Positions 54,401 through 64,000 of a DNA stretch of 64,000 nucleotides are shown in pieces. The first letter of the stretch is position 1. Each line of letters opens with the position of its first letter. The position numbers were made by a program, and so were the translations under genes. The notes beneath the pieces were generated by a model. That model was not told the DNA's origin, ran no database searches, and was given only the letters and a program-made list of their open reading frames with translations. Origin of the DNA: Glandiceps talaboti (taxonomy: Eukaryota > Hemichordata > Enteropneusta > Spengelidae); the NCBI RefSeq assembly GCF_964340395.1, contig NC_135566.1, positions 2,117,501-2,181,500 of the forward strand, given 5' to 3'.

Positions 54401-57113
54401 TACTTAGGGATGTCTGCACTGTCAAGTTTGACTGTTTGAGGTCAAGGGTCATGCAGTTTGATTGAGCGTTTTAAATCGTTGGCTCCCCAAGTCATACAAT
54501 TCTGTGTAAGATCCTGATTGGCGGTGGTGTGGAGAGTTGGTGTATGTGTAAATGAATATAGAGGGAATCTACTGACGTAATTATGGCACCTAAAAACTGG
54601 TCAGAAAGAGAGGAAATGGTGAGAAGAAAAAACTTACTGTTTGAAATACCAAAGGTTTCATCTATAAGTCCTTCATAGGTTAACTGTGATGCTAATGGAG
54701 TAAGTAAATCCACATTGCGATCCAATAACAATAAAGTATCTATTTGAGGTGGTATTTGTTGTTCATGACCAGCCATCTCTCGTCTCATCCGTAACATCAT
54801 ATCAGCTACATGCTGTAAAGCAAACAAGTTCTCCTCAGAAACACATGTTTAGGTGATAATTTTGTTTGTATCATCATGTTGACATCACTATGTAGGTTAT
54901 TATCTAACCCAAGTTCTGACCACAATGATCAAATAGGCTTATTTTCACAACATCAGAATTCACTTGGAACAAAAATCTATTGTTACATAAATTTCTGCAA
55001 AGAGATAGTGTTATTTGAGTGTCTGTACTTCTTGGCTAGGTCTACATAGAGTGGAAACTCAAAGGTGCACAGTGTGCTTGTGTGAATCATGACAGACACA
55101 CTACAATGACACTGGGTTATTGTTTTACATTGCTTGCTACAAGACACTGTTTTTGAACTCAATCTGCTATGTATTTTTTAATTCATCATTCTGCTGTTGA
55201 CATAAATTCTATCATGAATGGACAAGTAATACACTGACCTTTGCAATGAATATTTCCACACATTTGCCTTCATCATGGACCTACCATGGTATATTGACCT
55301 TTGCCATTGATAATGACCTACCATGGTATATTGACCTTTGCCATTGATAATGACCTACCATGGTATATTGACCTTTGTCATTGATAATGACCTACCATGG
55401 TACATTGACCTTTGTCATTGATAATGACCTACCATGGTACATTGACCTTTCCCATGGACATTGGCACATCTCAAAACATTGACCTTGTCATGGATATTGA
55501 CCTACCTTGGCACATTGACCTTTACCATGAATATTAGGAATGACACCAAAGAGAGCTTGTAATGTCATCAATACTTTAGCAGTATAATACATAGTGGTCA
55601 TGTCATTGTACAGGAAACATTCCTACAAACAAATAACAAATAACAAATATCAAATATCAATATATAAATCTTTGTAACACACACATATACATGTAACACT
55701 GCATGCAAAATCCAATGAAGACAAGGCATTTATTGCTTAATTTTCCCATGAGTTGCATTGTAGTCTTCACTCTTAGAGTCTAAACTTCCAAGTATTACAT
55801 GTCTGTGAGGTTGCATAAATTAGGACCTCTTGTTTATACAGTTGTAACTAACAGAGGATAACAGGGCAAATATTGTTTTTTTACACTATCATAATTTTTG
55901 GAAATGAAAATCCTCTTCTCACTGACTGGATTTTAACTAGATTTGAGAGTACAACCTGTCCTTTGAATTCACATGTGACTCAAGTGTTTATGAAATAGTT
56001 TTTTGCTGGCTTTGCAGTGCTCTTAAAGTGTGTTAGTCTGGATGCAAACATGGTCTCTTTGAGTGGAGATGTACATTGTAATGATATACTGTATTAGGAA
56101 CTAGACTAAAAGGTTTTTTTTGGTGTTTTTCTTGTTTTTTTTAAGTGTTTATTTTGAGAGAGACAAATTACAACAACACAAGTGCAAAAATAACATGTGG
56201 CACCATTGAGAGCATCTAAAATAAGTTGAAAAAAAGGTACAATACAGAGGTAGGGAACAAAAATTCACTTAAACTTCAAAATTGTCCCATATTGCACAAA
56301 AGATTAAAAGTTTGTGTACTTATCATCACAACATAGATGGTACAGTCAAAATCAATGTGAGACTAAGTGATACTAAATAATAATCTGACATGACACGTGT
56401 GGTTTTATGTGCTTCATTCCAAGAACACAACTATATGTCTCATTTAGATATATACTTGAAATCTTTCATAAATAGTGTATATATTATTTATTTCATAAAC
56501 AATTTATTTAATTTGGATCAACAATGACTAAAGCAGGCCAAACTATTCCCTAGCATTATACACTTATTGAATTTTGAAAAGTTTCTCATTACTGTGTGTG
56601 AGTGAGTGAGTGTGTGGTTGTCAGTCAGTCAGTCAGTCAGTCAGTCAGTCAGTCAGTCTGTCTGTCTGTCTGTCTGTCTGTTAAGGCTTAGATTCTCAAA
56701 TATTTTACCTGGGTTCCTACATATCTTAAAGGTGCAAGTCATGTCTACATGTGTACATGCAAATTTCAACAAATATCAAACCCACTGTTATGTCAACACA
56801 AAATTAGTTTCAAAACATTGCAATTACAAAAGAATGACAACACTTACTGTAACATAAAGATAAACTATACATCATGTAAAAGTATTCAATAACATCGTAA
56901 TTCCAATTTCTGATAAGTATTTTACAAGAAAACTTATCTTTACCTTGAATGAGTTTTCCATCTCCATAGACAACAAATCATTATCAAATGGTAATATGTC
57001 TAAACAATACTCATCCACATTGGTTAGGGCTCCATACACACCAAGTTCCTAACAAAGTACAGAGTAGATCAAAAAGATGAATATAGCTAAGGTACACTAA
57101 ATCCTACATAGAT

Positions 57114-57176
<63 letters not shown>

Positions 57177-58997
57177 CACACACACACATACGCTCACACA
57201 CATGCATGCACACACATACATACACACATACACACATGCACGAACACACACGCACACACACACACATGCATGCGTACACAAACACACACACACACACACA
57301 CACACAATAGTTTGATATAAAAACGTCACATTTCCATGATTTGGTGTTTGGAAAATATAATCCATATATAGTTTACTGTCTGGTATCTGTCTCTGATCTC
57401 TGTGTCTGGTACTGAACGGGAGGAGAAAGCTTTAAATGACAGGTCTGAAGAGGAGGAGAGGAGTTCAAAATTATGAGGGGCTGGGGGTGAAATCATTGAC
57501 GGGTAGAAGGAGAGGTTTAACATTATTGGAGGGTTGCAATTACTGAAGAGTAAACTACTCTATAGGACTTGAAAGAGAAGGGGTTAATTTTTTGAAGGTG
57601 AGGAAGAATATGCTGAAATCACTAAAGGGGAGGATAAGAGATAAAAATTGCGAACCTTCAACCTCCTCTCACATAATAAACTTTTCCTTGGAACAAAGAA
57701 AATATGAAAATCTTTTCTGTGATATCCTCCAAGTTCTTCTTCTTTGTGGATATTCTGAGCTACAAGTTCCATTAGCTCTAACTTTGGTCTTGTGATGAAG
57801 ATGATATTTCTGACATTACTAGATGGTAGTCTGCCAGCTCTCAGGGGAAACATTTTGTCAACTTCATGTTCCTGTATAAAAGAAAAACAAAGAACAGTTC
57901 ATGACTGAAATCTCAATGGCAGTAATTTTTCACCATTTAGTTTGTTTGTTTTCCAATGAAAAATGCAACAAATCTTCACATGAAATATGGTTCAATCATA
58001 CGAATGAGTTAAATCTACTAGACTAGGTATGAACAGTTTATGCCAGTAAAATGCCAAAGGAACTTGACATTGGTTAGTGAATGTGAGCTATTACGTAGAG
58101 GCCATAACACTGCATGTTCTTATCAAACCATGAAATGTAGTATATTTACATATCTGTAGTTCCAACATGCTGTGCCTTGCAGTGTTACATTTATAATCCA
58201 ATTCATTTGTTCACTTCCCTGTTTATGACAATTTTTTGCCTATTAGATGTCACTGGTTTAAACTTTCAAGTTTTAATTTTTTTTAATTTTTAAAGTGCCT
58301 TTTCTATTTTTTTAATATTCAAAAGCACTGTACATACAATAGATTTAAAAGCACGGTAAAACAATACAATAAATAAAAACAAAGCTGGTAATATTAGTTG
58401 TTGATGGTATTGTGTACACTAGCTTGATGTCTCCATCTATAAACTGTCGTGTTATGGCATAACATAAATTCTTACAAATAAGTTATAAAGAAAATATTAC
58501 AGTCTTTGGTTCAGCACTTTTAACTTTCAAATTACAATATTGTCACTTATCAAGCTGAAAATTGGGAAATTTGAACTTACTTTCAAAAGTGAATATTCGG
58601 CTATCAAACCAAATGGACCTGTAAGCTGCTCATCCCATACCACTGCCTGTAAAACAACGGGAAATTAGGTCAATGTTTTGTCGAGGTTATGAAACTTAAC
58701 AAGTAAAACAGGAAGGAAAAAAAATCGACTTCATTACTGCATTTGCAATGTAACAGGAGTACTATGTATATTGGCATGAATGGGCGGAGACAGCAGTGTA
58801 TGTGTCAAACGTAGAGCGGAGAATTCGAGAATAAAACACACAGTCATCGTGATAATGCTGTTTTGGATCAAATAGGAACATAAATGTACACTTACCTTGG
58901 TACCGATACATTTATCGAGACAATCCAGCAGTTCTCTACGCTGTGATTCCCTCAACACTCCTACATTGACTCGTCCACTATTCAAGTGAGCAGCCAT
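48472..58997 (-). CDS. VPS33A: VPS33A, SM-family subunit of HOPS/CORVET (15 exons, complete)
   Basis: Exons in transcription order: 58896-58997, 58581-58646, 57656-57871, 56944-57048, 55506-55622, 54638-54812, 53600-53790, 52530-52620, 52209-52283, 51599-51678, 51113-51199, 50364-50495, 49555-49723, 49021-49137, 48472-48569. All junctions keep phase; about 606 residues against about 596 in human. It starts [17 protein letters not shown], as in vertebrates, and has [68 protein letters not shown] and [19 protein letters not shown] proteins clasp SNARE bundles; VPS33A does so within HOPS (late endosome-lysosome fusion) and CORVET (early endosome), binding VPS16. The [10 protein letters not shown] and [12 protein letters not shown] blocks are diagnostic. 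VPS33A is favoured over VPS33B by the N-terminus and the ending ([12 protein letters not shown]). Confidence 0.97.
48626..48850 (+). mobile_element. Degraded tRNA-derived SINE
   Basis: A-box-like TGGCTGAGTGGTTTAGC is duplicated about 32 bp later as TGGCTGAATGGTTTAGCTC. B-box-like GGGTTTGAACCCACC and a body phrase CAGATACACCGGTTTCCTAC, also found in the 12.26-kb SINE, follow. It lies in VPS33A intron 14, in antisense orientation to that gene. Confidence 0.65.
49498..49560 (-). repeat. Tandem duplication of VPS33A exon 13 donor region
   Basis: AAATCCTACAAAG followed by CATATATTTTCACTTACT occurs twice about 41 bp apart, so CACTTAC (a GTAAGTG donor on the minus strand) is present at about 49513 and at 49548-49554. 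The exon-proximal one joins in frame to exon 14. Confidence 0.75.
55278..55505 (-). repeat. 37-bp minisatellite in VPS33A intron 5, copied from the exon 5 end
   Basis: Unit starts at 55278, 55315, 55352, 55389, 55426 and, after diverged DNA, 55499. On the minus strand each unit reads AATGGCAAAGGTCAATATAC, then CATGGTAGGTC. The genuine exon 5 end is CATGGTAAAGGTCAATGTGC, then CAAGGTAGGTC. So each unit carries a copy of the last coding bases plus a GTAGGT donor. Confidence 0.88.
56606..56682 (+). repeat. (GTCA)n / (GTCT)n microsatellite
   Basis: Tetramers GTCA then GTCT following GTGAGTGAGTGAGTG, inside VPS33A intron 4. Confidence 0.95.
57112..57306 (+). repeat. (CA)n microsatellite with imperfect middle
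   Basis: Two CA runs joined by ACACATGCATGC-type imperfect sequence, in VPS33A intron 3. Confidence 0.97.
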
Positions 58998-59090
58998 ATT
59001 TATTTTCTGAAGAAGAGTTCAGAGTTCGAGGGTCACAGTTCATGTTCGCTCTTCCGCCATCCGATTTCCCATGTAGTCTAGTCCTGGGTT
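58998..59090 (-). promoter_or_regulatory. VPS33A 5' UTR and promoter core
   Basis: Immediately upstream of the start codon on the minus strand lies GGATGGCGGAAGAGCG (59049-59064 region), which combines an ETS-type GGAAG core with a YY1-like ATGGCGG. This pairing is typical of TATA-less housekeeping promoters. Transcription start is inferred to be nearby. Confidence 0.45.
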
Positions 59091-59262
59091 GCCCACTTTG
59101 AAAAACTATGACAGTATTCATTTGTTGTTCAGGAAACGCAATGTAAACTTACGTGGTACTTTGTCTGTTCTCTATTTTCTAATTTTTGAGTGTGGACTCC
59201 ATTTCTTTCACCTTTTAGTATTCTTTACTCTATTTTTGAAGATTTTCGAATGCCCATTTATA

Positions 59263-59692
59263 ACCACAGGGCACTCAGGGTTAGTTTAGTTATGTTTACG
59301 AAAACAAACAAACAAACAAAACAAATAAACAAACAAACAAACAAACAGACAGACAGACAGACAGACAAACAAACAAAACAAAATAAACAAACAAACATGC
59401 AATAAATAAATACTGACGACAAGAATCAACAAGAGAGTAATTACTAATCATCAACTACAAAATACTATATGTTTTCCTAGCGAAATGGCCACAATCACAG
59501 TGTATGTACAATTGTGACCATTTCGCATATAGGAAAACAGTAATTCTTGTAGTTGATAATGATTTGTAATTACTCTCTTGTTGATGCCTGTCAGTACTTA
59601 TTTATTTATTTATTGTTTGTTTATTTATTTATTTTGTTTGTTTGTTTGTTTGTTTTCATAACCATAACTATAAGCCTGAGTGCCCTGTGGTG
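59263..59692. mobile_element. 430-bp foldback (long palindrome) element
   Basis: ACCACAGGGCACTCAGG at the left is repeated inverted as CCTGAGTGCCCTGTGGT at the right. The arms continue through AAAC-rich and TTTG-rich simple repeats, a GAGAGTAATTACTAATCATC / GATGATTAGTAATTACTCTC-like pairing, and meet near 59507 at a centre with GCGAAATGGCCACAAT against ATTGTGACCATTTCGC. Nearly the entire element is self-complementary. No ORF of substance. Confidence 0.88.
59307..59397 (+). repeat. (AAAC)n / (AGAC)n simple repeat in the left arm of the foldback
   Basis: AAAC tetramers with an internal CAGA run. The right arm carries the complementary TTTG/TTTA tetramers, but without the CAGA run, so the arms have drifted. 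Confidence 0.9.
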
Positions 59693-59829
59693 TTACTTCA
59701 AAAGTTAAAAAATTGTGCAAATCTTTCCATTATGATTTATAGTGCCTGACCCATTTGGCACCTTCAATGTGTCAGTTTTGCAAGATATCTTCATATCAAG
59801 AGATATGAATGTATGCAGACACACGAATA

Positions 59830-60050
59830 GAAAGATGAATAAATTTAATATAATAATAATTATAATATTTATTACTTGATGGGGAAACATTCAACATTTA
59901 TAATAACAGGGCAGTGAATGATGGTTTCTGGGTCATATCATAAAAATCTGCAATACCAAAAGTACCTTGCAGAAACAAATGGCACCATGCACGCAGTGAG
60001 GCTCGAACCTGCAATTTGTAGATTCCAACCATTCAACCATTATGACTCCA
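59830..60050 (-). mobile_element. tRNA-derived SINE, second family
   Basis: On the minus strand, an A-box-like TGGTTGAATGG and B-box GGTTCGAGCC (59999-60015 region) are spaced as in a tRNA. A non-tRNA body with TGCAAGGTACTTTTGGTATT follows, then an AT-rich tail of ATAAT/ATTAT repeats. The head differs from that of the 12.26-kb SINE. Confidence 0.6.
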
Positions 60051-60104
60051 TTTTCAACTGAACAGGGTGTACTTCACAGTCATCACATCATAGACACACA
60101 TACA

Positions 60105-60142
60105 CAGACACCTGCACAGACACAGACACAGACACAGACACA

Positions 60143-60174
<32 letters not shown>
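60105..60174 (+). repeat. (CAGACA)n grading into (CA)n
   Basis: CAGACA hexamers followed by a CA run and a T homopolymer. Confidence 0.95.
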
Positions 60175-60175
<1 letters not shown>

Positions 60176-60179
60176 TTTT

Positions 60180-62380
60180 TTTTACCACACCTATGGTACT
60201 GTTAAACCAAAAGTGTTGACACATTTGTTTGATAACATACACTATAAATAAACCATGAACTGAAACGACATATTGTCATATATGTTGAATTTTATTGGCT
60301 AAGACTTTGTTCACAGTTTGTTGCTATGGATACCAATTTAGTAGCATGTAACATCTTGTTGATTTCCTGCTTACGATATGGTGGTAAAGTTGACATAACA
60401 ATTCTACAGTGTGTTTTAAGTTAAATGATAAAATAGACTATTGTTTGATAAAACAAATCTTACAATATAAGAATGCCAGAGTACCGGACTCAGCTCTGTG
60501 TACATATCAGGAGTAGATCATACTATGCTAATTTGTTCAGATAAAGTTCCCTACTCATTCCTTGTACCAGGAACATTCTAAATGTAAAACGAAGTGTAAC
60601 ATGTATAATCTAGACAGCTTGCTTTTGTCTAGGCAATGTACAGCCTATAAGAGTGCCTAAAATTCAAAACGTTGCTACATAGGTACTGAAAAAAGTCTTT
60701 GCCCTTTAACACCCTAAAGACAAGTTGTCAATAACTGGTATGTCCACACAACATTGTAATTTACTTGTATATATAGAAACAGTAATAAATGTAATATTGT
60801 TATTTGTTTAGCATCACAGGCCATTGAGAGGTTTCTTTTGTATAATAGGGGGGGGGGGGGCTGTCACACAATGTGGCAGCCTGTGAACAACAGGACCCAA
60901 TCTGCTCTGCAGATCTGATCCAGTGAAGTGAATAGTATCGTTTTCCATGTCTGAGAGTTAATTAGTCAATGTGGTTATCATAATGAGTTAAAACATAGTA
61001 CATATCATGATAATTCTTATGTGTCACATTTATTTCCTACATGAATCTTAACAATAGTGTAAATAACATATTATCCATGCCAGCTTTTTAAATTATGTAT
61101 CAAATTACACTTTAAATTGAATTATTTGGTCTGAAATTAGTGCAAAACTAATTGTAATCATACTGCAAATAGGCCATACATCAAAAAGTTAATAAGAAAA
61201 TAAACACCGTTACAGTATTGTCATGTTGAACAATACACCCCAGTGGTCGTGTAAATTGCTATCAACATAATTATACTCTCTATTCTATTGCAAAGATAAA
61301 CAAATTAAACACTTTATCCCAACTTTTCTCAAATGGAAGCTGTTTTAAGTTTCTTCATTTTCAAGGCTACACATTTTCTTGTAGAAAATCAAAAATCAAA
61401 AATTCATCCAGGAAGACAAAAAAAATAGAGAGAAAAAAATAGGTTGGAAATGTAATGGTATGTAGTTTTAATATAAATGAAAAATGGAATAAATTGATTA
61501 AAGTTCATGAGATTACAAATTACATGATATTTCTATTGAAATACATATTTTTCCTTTGTTGCTGAACTTTAAGAACAGATATTTGAGTCAATCTAATATA
61601 TATATATGCATTCACAAATGTACTTCTTTATGTTAAGCATAGACCCTCCACCCACCGTGGAGGTTCTATGTGTTAAGGTATAGCAAATCAACATTTGTAC
61701 ATCAATCAGCTCTGATGTGTTTATTCTACTTATTATCTTGGAAGCCCCAGGCATTTGGTAAAACTGAAACGACATAATTCTGGATATACCTATTTTTTTG
61801 AACCGTATAATTGAGGAGATTTAATCACACTGGAATGGTATTTGACAAAAATATTATCTACTGTAAAATCAATCAAACATTTAATAAATTCAGTGATTTT
61901 AGTAATTCTTCAGGACAAATCTACAACTTTTACAACTGCTTACATAAAAATTTGTATTGGGGTGCGTGACAGAACTGAAAAGTAAAGTATGACACCATAC
62001 AGGCTACAATGAAGTTCTTATTATTCACTATATTAAATTATAATAAAAAAACCAATGGGACTGCAATTCTTCAAAGCCCCTAAAATACACAGTTCTTTGA
62101 AAAGCATGTGAGTAATAATACTACACATGTAGTATAAACAGTCAATAGTGCTATGCTGTATAACCCATGAGTAACTGTATACTGTGAAATACTAAATATT
62201 TATGTAGAACTTATTTTCAATATCTTAACTGGTGTGGGTTTTTTCATGAAAATAAAGTCTTGGTGAAAATACTTTTATTACCATGTATACTTTCTAAAAT
62301 CAGCAAAAATTACAAAACAGCTAATTTCTCTTACAAGTGAAAAGCAGATTGTTTGAAAATATAGTATTCTGGTTATAGAT
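60180..62380. other. AT-rich DNA, no gene recognised
   Basis: No conserved ORF on either strand. A minus-strand AATAAA at about 60284 (as TTTATT) would suit the end of a long 3' UTR from a gene to the right of the window, but this is speculation. A G homopolymer is at 60848-60860. Confidence 0.4.
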
Positions 62381-62381
62381 A

Positions 62382-62684
62382 GTCTGTAAGGTATGCTGTG
62401 ACAGAGCGCCCTCACACATCAGTTAACCTCTTTCAGATAGAGCAGGGCAGTGATGGCACAGAGTGACGCATCGTATCTTGCAGTCTGCAAGGTACACTGT
62501 GACAGGGCGCCCTCACAGACCAGTTAACCCCTTTCAGATAGAGTAGGGCAGTGATGGCAGAGTTGCGCATCGTACCTTGCAGTCTGCAAGGTACACTGTG
62601 ACAGGGCGCGCTCACACACCAGTTAACCCCTTTCAGATAGAGAAGGGCGGTGAGGGCAGATTGACACATCGTATCTTGCAGTCT
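62382..62684 (+). repeat. 100-bp tandem repeat, three copies
   Basis: Unit starts at 62382, 62482 and 62581. Each contains AAGGTACACTGTGACAGGGC, GCCCTCACA, CCAGTTAACCCCTTTCAGAT and a GGGCAGTGATGGCA segment. Copies differ by about 5-10 percent. The unit is GC-richer than its surroundings. Confidence 0.95.
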
Positions 62685-64000
62685 AAGTTAAAGTGCATTT
62701 CAAATCTATCACCAAGTATTATCAAAGCTGACCCTAAGCTGTGTACATATAGTATCAGTGGTATCATCACTCATGTACTAGAATCGTGGCTGCTCATTGC
62801 AGAACTTTCTAGATACAGGAGTTATATAACACATACATACAGCCCATTTCAAGTTACCATTCACTGGTTCTGTTTAATAAGAAACTGTATATTCTATGCA
62901 AAGATAGCATGATTGCAATTTCTAGCTACATTTTGTCTACTGTGAAATACTTAGTAATTATATAAATGTACTGCAACTAGATGCAAATACGTGGGCACCA
63001 GTGTTTTGATGTCAGTATAGTGGCACGTTCAAGTTTATTTAATATCACAAAAAACTGTATTCAACCATGTTATCTTAAAGTGCAACATCTGCATGTTTCT
63101 TATTGGTTTCTGTGGGGTGATATCAAGTAGAGCTGATGAATAGTAACTTGAAATGGACTGTACAGTTCATTGTCACATTCACATTTCAAGTCTAAACTTG
63201 CAATATGACTTTCACACACAGAGATCAATAACTTCAACAAAACTACCATTCAACTTGAGTTAACAATACGCAACCTGAATCAATCTGTCTTGGAAATATA
63301 AAATTACCCATATTTACTAGAAAAAGGTCAAAGTTCAAAGGTCACATGTTCAAGGTTATTGTTCATTGAAGTACTTGCCTATCCACTAGATCAGTTCTCT
63401 ACTATGAGAAGACATTCACTACAAAATAGTCACCTTTAGATGATCCAAAATCATCAGTAAATACAAATTAAAATACTAATATATGAAATTTTATCTTAAA
63501 TTTGAAAACCCTTTGCCTTCTTGGTTATTGAATTTAGTTGAGTTGCATACACCTACACTATCAGGTAATGTTTCCATTAATTCATCACACCATGTTAAAT
63601 TTCATAAGTTTGACACTGACTATGTTTGACACTTCATTTATTAAATAAATGCTGTTTTCAAGATTTGAAAATAAAAAGAGGAAGTTTGATGTTATCTTGA
63701 CACAACCAGATTAAATGCAATAATAATCTCAAATATATTAATTTGCTTTACTCAATAGAAATAACAAAGTCAAGCACACTTGTTAAATGTAGTAATTTAG
63801 CAGACATGATTTTTTTTCAAATATCAAAATTACTGATATCTGCTATACTGGGTTACTGGTTAATGTTGCAATCAATATCTGCTTTATTTGACTATTGCTT
63901 CGTTTTCCAATTGATATTTCCTATAGTGAGTTATAACAATATAATATCTGCTATGCTTGTTTACTGGTGTCTAGTACAATCGATATATCACATACTTGGT
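62685..64000. other. AT-rich DNA to window end, no gene recognised
   Basis: No supported coding sequence. Contains a triple DR1-like site at 63325-63344. May be an intron or 3' UTR of a gene beyond the window. Confidence 0.4.
63325..63344 (+). promoter_or_regulatory. Triple DR1 nuclear-receptor half-sites
   Basis: AGGTCA, AGTTCA, AGGTCA, each separated by exactly one A. Two overlapping DR1 elements, of the kind bound by HNF4/RXR-class receptors. Better matched to consensus than the similar array at 3885. Confidence 0.4.

Noticed and set aside
57584-57655. Continuation of VPS33A exon 3 reading frame past the conserved RRLK
   Set aside because: The extension (VRNFYLLSS) does not match the family, and the next exon joins exactly after RRLK, so this is intron read-through.
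62433-62669. 78-codon minus-strand ORF
   Set aside because: Falls wholly in the 100-bp tandem repeat and shows the repeat, not a protein.

Overview
This is a window of a metazoan nuclear genome. It is AT-rich, with short exons, GT-AG introns from hundreds of bases to about 16 kb, and very abundant microsatellites, minisatellites, tRNA-derived SINE-like copies and small inverted-repeat transposons. The gene content (MNT with Sin3-interaction and bHLHZip domains, VPS33A, a secreted WSC plus C-type lectin protein, a secreted protein with two CARDB-like beta-sandwich units) fits a marine invertebrate, perhaps an invertebrate deuterostome such as a hemichordate or cephalochordate. The species assignment is inference. 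There are no bacterial operons, CRISPR arrays or rRNA genes.

Layout. (1) 196-20249, plus strand: a complete MNT-like transcription factor gene in six coding exons. Its fourth intron (1315-17225) is packed with mobile-element debris, and its last exon carries a long S/Q/N-rich tail with internal repeats. A 3' UTR probably runs to a poly(A) signal near 23.15 or 25.16 kb. (2) About 25.2-34.8 kb: gene-poor DNA dominated by minisatellites (47-bp units at 27.6-28.4 kb, 54/57-bp units at 29.9-32.4 kb), pentamer arrays and ATGT/GT arrays, with one orphan exon-like ORF on the minus strand at 26501-26674 and a promoter-like stretch near 26.0 kb. (3) 34836-40051, plus: a secreted lectin with one WSC domain and two C-type lectin domains made by a recent internal duplication. 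(4) 42645-46550, plus: a secreted or surface protein with two CARDB-like units. (5) 48472-58997, minus: a complete 15-exon VPS33A gene, the SM-family subunit of HOPS/CORVET, with a housekeeping-style promoter near 59.05 kb. (6) 59.1-64 kb: no gene recognised; a 430-bp foldback element, a minus-strand SINE-like element, and tandem repeats.

The genes are functionally unrelated neighbours: transcription (MNT), endolysosomal fusion (VPS33A), and two extracellular recognition or adhesion-type proteins. I found no multi-gene system. The most informative new structures are: a three-copy inverted-repeat transposon family with ends GGTTCCGATTAC; nested inverted-repeat elements in MNT intron 4; a VPS33A intronic minisatellite whose 37-bp unit copies the end of exon 5 with its splice donor; further tandem duplications of splice sites in the CARDB-like gene and VPS33A; and arrays of direct-repeat-1 nuclear-receptor half-sites.
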